A DNA stretch of 64,000 nucleotides from NCBI GenBank assembly GCA_964629015.1, contig CAZVMN010000008.1, positions 127,342 to 191,341 on the forward strand, given 5' to 3'. The notes under the pieces are model-generated. The model did not search any database and was not told where the DNA came from. It saw nothing but the letters and a program-made list of their open reading frames with translations. Each line of letters starts with the position of its first letter. Position 1 is the stretch's first letter. Positions 41,824 to 50,691 of the stretch are shown here, in pieces. The translations under genes were made by a program, and so were the position numbers. The DNA comes from Oceanococcus sp964629015. Lineage in GTDB: Bacteria > Pseudomonadota > Gammaproteobacteria > Nevskiales > Oceanococcaceae.

Positions 41824-43083
41824 TTATTGAGCGGTCCCAATCCAAACCGGCGCGGTGAATGCCAGCGATTCGCCTTCGGCGGAATTCACGCGCAGGAAGT
41901 AGTAGCGCTCGTTCGCGCTGGTCGCTAAGTTGACATTCAAACTGTCGCCACGCGTTTGCGCGACCACATCGCCGGCATTGCTGATGAGCCGCAGTTGTCC
42001 GTCAAAGGCTCTGCCGTCCGCGTGGGTCACGCTTGCGCGATATGCGACCGAGGAGCCTGAGGCGCATTCCAAGGTGCTGCCCATGGGTTGTCCATCGGCG
42101 TGAAGATCAATGCGCAGGTCGGCGTGACCGACCAAGGCATAGGTGCGGCGAGCCATCCAAGCGCTGCGGAAAGCGGTTTCGTTGAGTGCGCTGGCCAGCG
42201 TGACCGTTTTGGCCAGTTGCGGGTGCCCCCAATCCGTTTCGTGCTCATCTTCGGAGCCGACCGGCGCCAAGCGCCAGCCTTTGTCCAGCGCGCGCACAAA
42301 ATCCACCGGGTATTGCTCGTCGCGCCCGCCGCCGTTGTACAGCTCCATGGCGAACATGCGTTCCACCGCATCCGGAACCAATTCAAAGTCGTGCCAATTG
42401 CAGCCGGGATCACCGTCACTCAGGCATTTGTCACTGGGATGATTGAACTGGCCCAATCCATCACTGCCTCCGCCCAGCAAGACCGGTGCGGTCACGCTGC
42501 CGCCGGACAGTCCGATCTGGCTCGGACTGCGGGTGAACCAATCCCAGAAGGTACCCAGGCTAACCAGGTATCCGAGGTCGGTTTTGGCGTTGCTGAAGTT
42601 GCGTGAGAAATACACGTTGATGTGGCCAAAGCGATCTGAGGTCCATTCAAAACCCCGGATGGCCAGGAAGTTCTCGTCGCTGGCCGCGGCGGCTTGCTCA
42701 GCGGTCGCTTCCCATTTGGCCAGGGTGTCGTCGTTGAGGGCGGTTAAGCAGGTGAGCAAGCCGTCCGGTGTGGAGAAGCAATCACTGCCCACCGAGATGA
42801 ATACCCCTTTGTCCAAGGTGTCGGAATGATCCGAGCCGGCCATGAAATCCAGTCCGTGCGCCTTGCCGGCTGCGTAGTAGTCGGCAGGTCGCGAGTGGAT
42901 GTCGCCGTCCGAGTAGCTGGAGTGTTCATGCATCGCCCCGACAAAGTGCTGCAAATTGTTCGGTGCGGCCTGGCCAATCACGCGGCACTGGGCAATGCTC
43001 TGGACAGCACGCGTGTGTGAGGTTTCACGGCCTCCACAGGCTGTGAGGACAAGCAGCAGCGAACTGACGAGGAGGATGCGCAT
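41824..43083 (-). CDS. DUF3604/PHP-type phosphoesterase-like lipoprotein
   Basis: A 419-aa predicted lipoprotein: signal peptide with lipobox ending at Cys16 (VLTAC). The body matches DUF3604, a PHP-like metal-dependent hydrolase fold, with HEHSSYSDGD (about 50-59), GSDHSD, a FEWTSDRFGHINVYF segment and QFNHPSD. The family has no settled substrate. I start at 43083; a longer frame to 43176 has no signal peptide at its front. It is divergent from darP across about 115 bp. Confidence 0.85.
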   Translation of the reverse strand: MRILLVSSLLLVLTACGGRETSHTRAVQSIAQCRVIGQAAPNNLQHFVGAMHEHSSYSDGDIHSRPADYYAAGKAHGLDFMAGSDHSDTLDKGVFISVGSDCFSTPDGLLTCLTALNDDTLAKWEATAEQAAAASDENFLAIRGFEWTSDRFGHINVYFSRNFSNAKTDLGYLVSLGTFWDWFTRSPSQIGLSGGSVTAPVLLGGGSDGLGQFNHPSDKCLSDGDPGCNWHDFELVPDAVERMFAMELYNGGGRDEQYPVDFVRALDKGWRLAPVGSEDEHETDWGHPQLAKTVTLASALNETAFRSAWMARRTYALVGHADLRIDLHADGQPMGSTLECASGSSVAYRASVTHADGRAFDGQLRLISNAGDVVAQTRGDSLNVNLATSANERYYFLRVNSAEGESLAFTAPVWIGTAQ

Positions 43084-43198
43084 CGGTGTCAAAGTGTGTG
43101 AGCCCATCGCATAGTGTTCCGCAGCTGCATGAAACGCGGATGACAATGGTTGGCCTGCAGTCGCCGTACAATGCACCTTTCCTCCAGACTTTTGATCC

Positions 43199-43711
43199 GT
43201 GTCCGACTCCGAACCCAGCGCCCAATACGACGGGCCCAGTAAAAGTCAGCTCAAGCGCGAAGATGCCGAGCTGCAGGCTTTGGGTTTGCGCTTGACCGGC
43301 TTGAGCAAGGCTCAGATTGCGGAATTCCCGGTCGCTGAAAATCTGCGTGATGCTTTGGTTGAGTACAAGCGGATCACCTCGCATGAAGCGCGCCGTCGAC
43401 ACGTCAAACGTATCGGCAAACTCCTGCGCGAGCATGATGCCGAAGCGGTCGAGTTGGCCATGGACAAGGCCGACCCCAGCAGCACGCTGTCGATGCAGGC
43501 GACGCGCACGGCTCAGCGCTGGTGTGATCGTCTCATAGCGGAAGGCAACGTCGCCGTGACAGAGTTTGTCGACCAGCATCCACAGGTCAGTATCCAGCCC
43601 TTGCGCCAGTTGTTGCGCAAGGCCAGCAAGGGCGCGGACCCGATGAACCCCACGCCAGCCCAGCGCGAACTGCTGCGTTTCGTGCGGCAGGCGATCGTCG
43701 CGGAGGCTTGA
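43199..43711 (+). CDS. darP: Ribosome-associated protein DarP (YjgA, DUF615)
   Basis: A 170-aa highly charged helical protein of the DUF615 family, found in Beta- and Gammaproteobacteria. E. coli DarP binds the 50S subunit late in ribosome assembly near helix 71. Family signatures PSKSQLKREDAELQALG near the N-terminus and YKRITSHEARRRHVKRIGKLLR in the middle are present. The start is a GTG. It stands between the DUF3604 lipoprotein gene and the cation-exporter gene, with no operon partner. Confidence 0.93.
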   Translation: MSDSEPSAQYDGPSKSQLKREDAELQALGLRLTGLSKAQIAEFPVAENLRDALVEYKRITSHEARRRHVKRIGKLLREHDAEAVELAMDKADPSSTLSMQATRTAQRWCDRLIAEGNVAVTEFVDQHPQVSIQPLRQLLRKASKGADPMNPTPAQRELLRFVRQAIVAEA

Positions 43712-43832
43712 CTCCGGACCTCACTCCAGGGTTTACCCTGATGTCCAGCGATGAGGCGATATTGTCAGCCATGATGTGACGCGCGCTCGTTGCTGTTGAT
43801 TGTTCTGGTTTGAAAGATCGATGGGATCGCTG

Positions 43833-44756
43833 ATGCACGCAAAGCAACTCAATCGTTGGCAACATCGCCACAGTTTCGGGCAAGACCGTCGCCGCCCCGG
43901 TGAATCGCGGACCTTGATCGTGGCGATACTCACCGCCATCACCATGGTTGTGGAACTGGTGGCCGGCAGCATGCTGGGGTCCATGGCACTGCTCGCCGAT
44001 GGGCTGCACATGGGCTCGCACAGCGTTGCCTTGGCCATCAGTTTGTTCGCCTACGTCTATGCGCGGCGTCACGCGCGCAGCGGCGAGTTCAGTTTTGGTA
44101 CCGGCAAGGTCAATGCACTGGGTGGTTTTACCGGCGCGATTTTGCTCGCGTTATTTTCCGCTTTCATGGCCTGGGAAAGCGTGCATCGCTTGCTTGCGCC
44201 GACGGTGATCCTGTTTGATCAGGCCTTGATTGTTGCCCTGGTGGGGTTGCTGGTGAATGCCGTCAGCGTGCTCATTCTCGGCGTTCAACATGACCACGAT
44301 CATGGTCATTCTCATGATCATGACCACAATTTGAAGTCGGCCTATCTGCATGTCCTGGCCGATGCGCTGACCTCGGTGTTGGCGATTGCCGCGTTGCTGG
44401 CTGGCAAATTCTGGGGTGTGGTCTGGGTTGATCCGTTGATCGGCATCCTTGGTGCGATTCTGGTCGGCCGCTGGTCTATTGGTTTGTTGCGTGAGACCAG
44501 CGATGTCTTGCTCGATCGTCAGGCGACCAAAGCGGTATGTGATCAGGTGGTCGGCGCGGTCGAGCGCGATGGCGACAGCCGCGTGGTCGATTTGCATGTG
44601 TGGGCGATCGGTCCGGGTTTGCGCGCCGCGATCATTTCACTGGTTGCTCATGAGCGGCGCTCTCCCGACGAATACAAGCAGCGGTTACCACGCGAGTTGG
44701 GTTTGTCGCATGTGTCGATTGAGGTTCATCGATGCTGCGAGCCGTCATCGACATGA
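43833..44756 (+). CDS. dmeF: Cation diffusion facilitator (DmeF-type Co/Zn/Cd/Ni exporter)
   Basis: A 307-aa CDF transporter with six predicted transmembrane helices and a cytosolic C-terminal domain. A DGLHMGSHS segment (helix II metal site) and HVLADALTS (helix V) give the metal-binding Asp/His residues, and a His-rich loop HDHDHGHSHDHDH lies between helices IV and V. The N-terminal MHAKQLNRWQHRHSFG resembles DmeF proteins and supports the ATG at 43833; an ATG at 43821 is possible. DmeF is often preceded by the regulator dmeR, which is absent here. Confidence 0.88.
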   Translation: MHAKQLNRWQHRHSFGQDRRRPGESRTLIVAILTAITMVVELVAGSMLGSMALLADGLHMGSHSVALAISLFAYVYARRHARSGEFSFGTGKVNALGGFTGAILLALFSAFMAWESVHRLLAPTVILFDQALIVALVGLLVNAVSVLILGVQHDHDHGHSHDHDHNLKSAYLHVLADALTSVLAIAALLAGKFWGVVWVDPLIGILGAILVGRWSIGLLRETSDVLLDRQATKAVCDQVVGAVERDGDSRVVDLHVWAIGPGLRAAIISLVAHERRSPDEYKQRLPRELGLSHVSIEVHRCCEPSST

Positions 44757-44818
44757 GGCATAACGCATAGCGCGGCCTTGCCCGCGCCTCTGCCGGTGAA
44801 CCTTTAGAATGCCGGCCC

Positions 44819-45565
44819 ATGATCTGGATTCTGTCTCTGGCCGCTTTTGCAGGCGCGACGCTGTCGGCGGTGGCGGGTCTCGGCGGCGGCACATTGCTCA
44901 TCGGGGTGATGTTTGCGGTGGGCTTGGCGCCGGTGGTTGCGGTGCCACTGCATGCCGCAGTGCAGGCGGTCTCCAATGCCAGTCGGGCCGTGGCTTATCG
45001 CGGGGATATTAACTGGCCGAGTGCGGCGTGGTTCACGCTGACCTGTCTGCCGCTGCCGTTTTTGACCGCACCGTTGATTGCTCGCGCCGACGCCGACACC
45101 ATCCGCTTGATTCTTGCCGTCGCGATTGTGTTGTCGCTGATCCCTGGCGTCTCCGCCGCGTTGCATACGCACTGGCCTCTGCGCCGGAAAATGTTGGTCG
45201 CAGGCGCGTTAAACGGGGCGGTGGGCATGGTGATCGGGGCCACGGGGCTGATCATCGGGCCATTTTTTCTTGACCGCGAATGGAGCAAGGAAACCACAGT
45301 GGGCACGCTGGCCTTGTGCCAGACCGTGGGGCATCTGCTCAAGATTGCAGCATTTGGCGTGTTGGGCTTTGGGCTGTTGGAACAATGGACACTGGCCTTG
45401 CCGCTGATGCTGGCGGTCGCTTTGGGCACCTTGTTTGGCCGGCGCCTGATGCGCTTGGTGTCGCGCAGCCAATTCGCCCTGTTGTTCAAAGCCGTGTTGC
45501 TGCTGCTGGCGGTGCGCTTGGCTGTGAGCGGCGGTCTGGGATTGCTGCAGCGCTTCGCAGTCTAG
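44819..45565 (+). CDS. TSUP (TauE/SafE) family permease
   Basis: A 248-aa inner-membrane protein with about seven to eight hydrophobic helices in two similar halves. The conserved family segments are AVAGLGGGTLLIG near the N-terminus (about 17-29) and GATGLIIGPFFL in the second half (about 138-149). Members export or import sulfur-containing organic anions such as sulfoacetate or sulfite; the substrate here is unknown. It follows the CDF gene by 62 bp and converges on the GGDEF-like gene. Confidence 0.87.
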   Translation: MIWILSLAAFAGATLSAVAGLGGGTLLIGVMFAVGLAPVVAVPLHAAVQAVSNASRAVAYRGDINWPSAAWFTLTCLPLPFLTAPLIARADADTIRLILAVAIVLSLIPGVSAALHTHWPLRRKMLVAGALNGAVGMVIGATGLIIGPFFLDREWSKETTVGTLALCQTVGHLLKIAAFGVLGFGLLEQWTLALPLMLAVALGTLFGRRLMRLVSRSQFALLFKAVLLLLAVRLAVSGGLGLLQRFAV

Positions 45566-45571
45566 CTGGGG

Positions 45572-46702
45572 CTAAGCATCGAAGCACAGACGGTTGTCAC
45601 GCAACCGCGCCATGAACAAACGGAAGCTGACTTCCTCCAGCAGAAAGCTGATGTCCAACTGCCCTTGGTTCATGCTTCCCGCAGCATGGAAGCGAATCGC
45701 AACCTTGCGTTGACGGCCCACAGCCGGCATTTCTTGCAACCGGTCCAACAACTTGCGGGCGATCTGCTCCAGATTGTCGACACTGTCAGCCTGTGCGGTC
45801 CACATGAGCAGCTCGCTACCTTTGAGGCGCGCGACCTGATCGTCGGTACCTTGCGATTGCTGCAGCAGTGAAGCCGCATCGCTCAACAAGCTGTTGTAAT
45901 CACTTTCACCCAATGCCGCGCGCACGGTGTGTTCTTCATCCAGGCGAAATGCGATGACACCAAAGTGTTCGACCTGATCCATCCAGCCGCTCAGATGTTC
46001 TTGCAGACCCTGTTCATTGAGCAGGCCAGTGGCTGAATCGGTCAACTCCCGTCTGTGCGTGCGTTCCAGTTCGGAGCGTTGCTCCGCTTCACGTTGTTGC
46101 GCGGCATGGAGGGCTTCCATGTGAACATCCATATATATGCGCAGGAGTATTTGGGTGCCGGGAAGCAACAGGCAGCCCATAGAGAAGGTCAGGGCTAGCG
46201 CGTAATAGCTGGTGAACTGGGACCAGTGTGCGATCGCATGCCCGATGATCAAGGCGCTCAAGGCCAGCACATAGACACCCGTCATGCGCAGGGCCGAAGC
46301 GCGATCCAAGGTCGCGTAAGCCAGAATCGAGATGATCTGGTAGCCGGCGATGATCAGGGGTGGTTGGCCGTTGAGATAGAGCGGTTCCGTCGAACCGAAC
46401 AACACGTTGGCAGTTTGCGCCACGGTGGCCGCCATGTAGATGCCGTTGAACAAGCGTGCGTGGCGATAGAAGTTGTTTTCGTTGCCGAACGCCAGCAACA
46501 CCACAATCACTACCGAGAGTGCACTGATCACGCCCAGGCCGACGATGGTGTAGGTTTCCAGAGGGCGCGTGAGATAGGCCATGTAGCTTAAGGCCGGCCA
46601 CACCAAGACGCTTATCCAACTGATTCGCGCAAGCAATTGGCGACGTCTGGCGAGCCCGGTATTGAGCGAGCTTTTGAGCGTTTGATCGGAAGAATTGTTC
46701 AT
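45572..46702 (-). CDS. Membrane protein with a degenerate GGDEF domain
   Basis: A 376-aa protein: about six predicted N-terminal transmembrane helices (about 25-195), a short coiled coil with HAAQQREAEQRSELERTHRREL (about 198-219), then a GGDEF-like fold (about 220-376). The domain start DSATGLLNEQGLQEHL matches the DxLTGLxNR entry of diguanylate cyclases, but the signature site reads KGSEL in place of GGDEF, so c-di-GMP synthesis is not expected. It may bind a nucleotide or be only structural. It is convergent with the TSUP gene. Confidence 0.75.
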   Translation of the reverse strand: MNNSSDQTLKSSLNTGLARRRQLLARISWISVLVWPALSYMAYLTRPLETYTIVGLGVISALSVVIVVLLAFGNENNFYRHARLFNGIYMAATVAQTANVLFGSTEPLYLNGQPPLIIAGYQIISILAYATLDRASALRMTGVYVLALSALIIGHAIAHWSQFTSYYALALTFSMGCLLLPGTQILLRIYMDVHMEALHAAQQREAEQRSELERTHRRELTDSATGLLNEQGLQEHLSGWMDQVEHFGVIAFRLDEEHTVRAALGESDYNSLLSDAASLLQQSQGTDDQVARLKGSELLMWTAQADSVDNLEQIARKLLDRLQEMPAVGRQRKVAIRFHAAGSMNQGQLDISFLLEEVSFRLFMARLRDNRLCFDA

Positions 46703-47065
46703 GGTGGCCTCATGGCAACGCCGGCATTTTAGTGCCTGCGCGACAAGGTTGGTCTGTCAAGGGTGCCGAGGTCATGAAAATCTCGCGGTGGTGCGGTTTT
46801 GAGTGTGCGTGGTATGACGTTTTTGGACAGGCTTTTTATGCATGTTGTCAAGCGCGCGGCGCTGTTCTTTTGGTTTTGTAAGCAATTGAAATGTAAGACC
46901 TATTTCAGTTTGGTCACTTTCTGATCAGCCTCCTGTTTTGCCAGTGCTGGTAAGCACTTAGAGGCGTTCACAGCAGGTCGTGCACAAGTTTATCCACAGG
47001 CTCTGTGGATGGTTTGCGTCATGCGATAAGCTAGGACGTTAACCCGCGATGTCTTGAGTGCCACT
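46703..47065. other. Intergenic region (363 bp) with a DnaA-box inverted pair
   Basis: I find no gene, tRNA or convincing promoter in this stretch between the divergently transcribed GGDEF-like and hydrolase genes. It is more AT-rich than its surroundings. A small stem-loop (GTGCT/AGCAC with a 4-base loop, 46944-46957) and a perfect DnaA box within an inverted repeat (see 46990-47010) are the only notable structures. Confidence 0.6.
46990..47010. promoter_or_regulatory. DnaA box in a perfect inverted repeat
   Basis: A perfect DnaA box TTATCCACA (46990-46998) forms an 8-bp inverted repeat (ATCCACAG/CTGTGGAT, 3-base spacer, 46992-47010) with a second, imperfect box (TGTGGATGG, 47004-47012). 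It lies about 56 bp upstream of the hydrolase-glnE unit. Confidence 0.6.
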
Positions 47066-47965
47066 ATGCCAACGCTGCACACCGCCAATCTCGATCTGGA
47101 ATATGAGGTCACGCCGCCACGAGGCGACAAGCGTGGGGATGTACTGCTGGTCCATGGCTTGGGCTGCCAGTTGATCCAGTGGCCGGACGAACTGGTCGAC
47201 ATGCTGGCGGCCGGCGGCTACCAGGTCGTGCGTTTCGATAACCGAGATGTGGGCTTGTCAAAATTGCATGATGCGCCACGCCCGCATCGTTATGGTGCGA
47301 TGGACTTGCTGCGCTGGCGCTTGGGCAAATGCCTGCCGTCGGCATACACCTTGGTCGACATGGCGAGTGATGCGGTTGCGCTGTTGGATCATCTGCAGAT
47401 CGAGCGCGCTCATGTGGTTGGTGCCTCCATGGGCGGCATGATTACCCAGGAGCTGGCCATGAGTTATCCCCAGCGGGTGGCCAGCCAGACTTTGATCATG
47501 ACCACCTCCGGACGGCGCTCGGTGGGGCAGGCACGGGCAGCGGTGCTCAAGTCCTTGTTCAAGCCACCTGCCGGGCGTGATCGGGCGTCGTTGGTGAAAC
47601 ATCTGGTCAAGCAATGGGTTTTGTTGCAAGGGCATGGCTATCCCACTGATACGGCCGAGGTCACCCGTCAGGTCGAGGCCTGTGTTGATCGCGGGCTCAA
47701 CGGTCCGGGGTTTCTGCGTCAGTCGCAAGCCATATTGAACGCGGCCAATCGTGAGCCGCGCCTGAAGAAGGTCAATTTGCCGACCTTGGTGTTGCACGGC
47801 AGTGACGATCCGTTGGTCAATGTGTCCGGCGGGCGGGCCTTGGCCCGGGCGATACCGCTGGCCCGGCTGGAAGTGATCAAGGGTTGGGGGCACGATTTCC
47901 CGGCAACCCTGAATCCCCGTCTGGCGGGACTGATCCTGGACCACGTCAGCGCCGGCGCCGTTTGA
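47066..47965 (+). CDS. Alpha/beta hydrolase
   Basis: A 299-aa alpha/beta-hydrolase-fold enzyme without signal peptide. The oxyanion region LLVHGLGCQ (about 28-36), the nucleophile elbow GASMGG (Ser near 125), the acid in LHGSDDPL and a His in GWGHDFP give a full catalytic triad. It resembles the DmpD/ester-hydrolase group; the substrate is unknown. The ATG at 47066 is preferred to a TTG at 47054. glnE begins 5 bp downstream, so the two are probably co-transcribed. Confidence 0.88.
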   Translation: MPTLHTANLDLEYEVTPPRGDKRGDVLLVHGLGCQLIQWPDELVDMLAAGGYQVVRFDNRDVGLSKLHDAPRPHRYGAMDLLRWRLGKCLPSAYTLVDMASDAVALLDHLQIERAHVVGASMGGMITQELAMSYPQRVASQTLIMTTSGRRSVGQARAAVLKSLFKPPAGRDRASLVKHLVKQWVLLQGHGYPTDTAEVTRQVEACVDRGLNGPGFLRQSQAILNAANREPRLKKVNLPTLVLHGSDDPLVNVSGGRALARAIPLARLEVIKGWGHDFPATLNPRLAGLILDHVSAGAV

Positions 47966-47970
47966 TCGCC

Positions 47971-50691
47971 ATGGTGTTTCCGCAACGCGAGCAATTGCCG
48001 GATCTTTTGCGCCCCGCGGTGGAGCGCGCTGCTCAGGATCTCCAGCCGGTCCTGGATGCCTTGCCGCAGGATGCCCAAGCACAATGGCCGCGGGTGTTCG
48101 CCGCCAGCGCGTTCGTTCGGGAGTGGTGTGTGCGGCACCCACAGAGCATCGCGGCGATGTTGGCCGATCAGCGCCCCATCGTTGATCTTGATGCCGATCA
48201 AAGCACCTTTGAGAAGCGCCTACGCCAATATCGCAATCAAGTCATGGTGCGGATTGCCTGGAACGAGATCGCCGATCTGGTCACGGCGGAAGCCACCGTG
48301 ACCGCGCTCAGCGATCTGGCCGATGAGTGTTTGCAATACGCGGTGAACTGGCATCAGAAGGCGATGCAGGCGCGCCATGGACAGCCACGCTTGGCTGATG
48401 GCACCCAGGCCCAGTTTGCGGTCATTGCTTTGGGCAAATTGGGTGGCCGCGAACTGAATTATTCCTCCGATGTGGACGTGATTTTCGCGTTCAGCGGGCC
48501 GGGCGAATCCGATGGTGCCAAGCCGCTGGCCAATGAGCAATATTTCGTGCGGCTGGGACAGCGCGTGGTGTCGTGTCTGAACGATCACACGGAGTATGGC
48601 TTTGTGTTTCGCGTTGATTTGCGCCTGCGTCCGTTCGGCGATCAAAGCCCGGTGGCGCACTCGCTGGCCAGCCTGGAGGAATACTACGAAGCCCATGGTC
48701 GTGAGTGGGAACGTTATGCCTGGGTCAAGGCGCGCGCGGTGGCCGGGCATCATGAAACCGGACGGCGGCTGATCAAAACGCTGCAGCCGTTTGTGTATCG
48801 GCGCTATCTGGATTTCGGCTCAATCGCCGCGCTGCGCGACATGAAGGCGCAGATTGATGAGCAGGTGCGCAAACGTGGTCACGAGCAGGACATCAAGCTC
48901 GGCTGGGGCGGTATCCGCGAAGTGGAATTCGTGGTTCAGGTGTTCCAGTTGGTGCGCGGCGGTGCGGAACCGGGCTTGCGCAGCAACAGTTTGATGCAGG
49001 CCATGGCCGCAGTGAAAAAACTCGGTTTGCACCCCGCGCAGGATGTTGATGCACTGCGCGAGGCGTACTGGTTTTTGCGTCGGGTTGAGAACTGTTGGCA
49101 GGCGCAGCGAGATCAGCAAAGCCATGTGCTGCCGGACAATGAAGAACCCCGCTTGGCTCTGGCCTGCGCGCTGGGTTACGACAGCTGGCAGGAGCTGGAT
49201 GCACGCTTGCAGCGCGACCGTGCTGTTGTGCACGCTCAATTTGCCGCGCTGTTTGCGCATCACAACGACGATGAGTCGGTGGGCGAGTCCTGGCGTGCCT
49301 GGTGGCGCGGGGATTTTGACGGCGCACCGGCAGAGTTCGGCGTGCGCCAACTGGGTGAGATGCGCGACAAGGCCGAGCGTTGGTTCAAGCGTGAGGACGA
49401 TCGTGACGCCTTTGGTGAACTGCTTGGCCTGATCGTGCCCCGGCTGGAGGATGCGGATACCACCGAGCGCGTGTTGGCTATTCTCGAAGCGCTGATCGGG
49501 CGCGCCAATTACGTCACCTTGTTGGTTGACAATGCGGTGGCGCGGCGCGAACTGATTCAGCTGTGCCAACGCAGTCCGTGGCTGGCCCAGGAGATGCGCT
49601 TGTACCCCGCCGTGTTGGCGGAATTGCTGGACCCCATCCGCTTGTATGCCCCGGATGAACGTTTTGCCCTGCGCCAACGTTTGCGTGACAACCTGAGCAG
49701 CTTACCGGCTGACGACATGGAGGCGCGCATGGATGTGATCCGGCGCACCCGGCACGCCACCATGCTGCGGATCGCAGCGGCCGATGTGTCGGCTGCGTTG
49801 CCCATCATGCGCGTGAGTGATCGTTTGTCGGAGCTCGCCGAGGAAATACTGGACGCCGCGATGGCGGAGGCGGTGGCGCAGATGCGCCAACGCTATCCGG
49901 ATATTGGTGAGCCAAATTTCGCAGTGATTGCCTACGGCAAACTGGGTGGGCTGGAGCTCAGCTACACCTCAGATCTGGATGTGGTGTTTGTTTACGATCG
50001 AGGCACTACCGATTTGCCTCTGGACCCGCAGGTGTTTTACACCCGTCTGGCGCAGAAACTGATTCATTTTCTGGCCACGCCGACCGGAGCCGGCACCGCG
50101 TATGAAATCGACACGCGTCTGCGTCCCTCAGGCCAATCGGGTTTGCTTGTGACCAGCATACAGGGGCTGGCCAGCTACCAACGCGAGAAGGCTTGGACCT
50201 GGGAACATCAGGCCCTGATCCGTGCCCGTGCGGTGGTTGGCAGTGACAGTTTGCGGCAACAGTTCGAGGACCTGCGTCGCGAGGTTTTGGCGATGCGTCG
50301 TGATCGCGGCCAACTGCTTGGCGAAGTGCGTGACATGCGTGAAAAAATGCGCGAGTCCCTGGCGCCGCGTGATGGCAGCTTCCATCCCAAACAGTCGCCG
50401 GGCGGCATGGTTGATATTGAGTTTCTCACTCAATTCGCAGTCCTCGCGCACGCCTCGCGTTTACCTCAGGTGCGCTGGTATACCGATGTCATCCGGATTC
50501 TTGAGCAGCTCGCTCAACTCGATCTCGTCGACGGTGCGGATGCCGAGGCGCTGGCTGAAGCCTACCGGCAACTGCGTGCCGTCACCCACCAGCAGTTTCT
50601 TACCGGTCAGGAGCAGACCACGCTGCTGCAGGCCTTTGAGCCCGAGAAAATTGTGGCCCTGGTGGAGCGCCTGCAAGTGCGCTTGAGCTGA
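47971..50691 (+). CDS. glnE: Bifunctional glutamine synthetase adenylyltransferase/deadenylyltransferase
   Basis: A 906-aa enzyme that adds and removes AMP on glutamine synthetase in response to PII (GlnB) and glutamine. Two nucleotidyltransferase domains are visible, each with the G-x-L-G-x2-E-L-x3-SDxD pattern: GKLGGRELNYSSDVDVIF (near 154) and GKLGGLELSYTSDLDVVF (near 655). The first is deadenylylating and the second adenylylating in the known protein. The ATG at 47971 is chosen over an upstream frame inside the hydrolase gene. The last 92 bases overlap the convergent glycosyltransferase gene. Confidence 0.97.
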   Translation: MVFPQREQLPDLLRPAVERAAQDLQPVLDALPQDAQAQWPRVFAASAFVREWCVRHPQSIAAMLADQRPIVDLDADQSTFEKRLRQYRNQVMVRIAWNEIADLVTAEATVTALSDLADECLQYAVNWHQKAMQARHGQPRLADGTQAQFAVIALGKLGGRELNYSSDVDVIFAFSGPGESDGAKPLANEQYFVRLGQRVVSCLNDHTEYGFVFRVDLRLRPFGDQSPVAHSLASLEEYYEAHGREWERYAWVKARAVAGHHETGRRLIKTLQPFVYRRYLDFGSIAALRDMKAQIDEQVRKRGHEQDIKLGWGGIREVEFVVQVFQLVRGGAEPGLRSNSLMQAMAAVKKLGLHPAQDVDALREAYWFLRRVENCWQAQRDQQSHVLPDNEEPRLALACALGYDSWQELDARLQRDRAVVHAQFAALFAHHNDDESVGESWRAWWRGDFDGAPAEFGVRQLGEMRDKAERWFKREDDRDAFGELLGLIVPRLEDADTTERVLAILEALIGRANYVTLLVDNAVARRELIQLCQRSPWLAQEMRLYPAVLAELLDPIRLYAPDERFALRQRLRDNLSSLPADDMEARMDVIRRTRHATMLRIAAADVSAALPIMRVSDRLSELAEEILDAAMAEAVAQMRQRYPDIGEPNFAVIAYGKLGGLELSYTSDLDVVFVYDRGTTDLPLDPQVFYTRLAQKLIHFLATPTGAGTAYEIDTRLRPSGQSGLLVTSIQGLASYQREKAWTWEHQALIRARAVVGSDSLRQQFEDLRREVLAMRRDRGQLLGEVRDMREKMRESLAPRDGSFHPKQSPGGMVDIEFLTQFAVLAHASRLPQVRWYTDVIRILEQLAQLDLVDGADAEALAEAYRQLRAVTHQQFLTGQEQTTLLQAFEPEKIVALVERLQVRLS

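Noticed and set aside
44292..44326. A short CATGATCA-type DNA repeat
   Set aside because: It encodes the His/Asp-rich loop of the CDF transporter and is explained by codon use.
47884..47970. A 29-codon N-terminal extension of glnE
   Set aside because: It lies inside the upstream hydrolase gene and has no family similarity; the ATG at 47971 gives the usual N-terminus.
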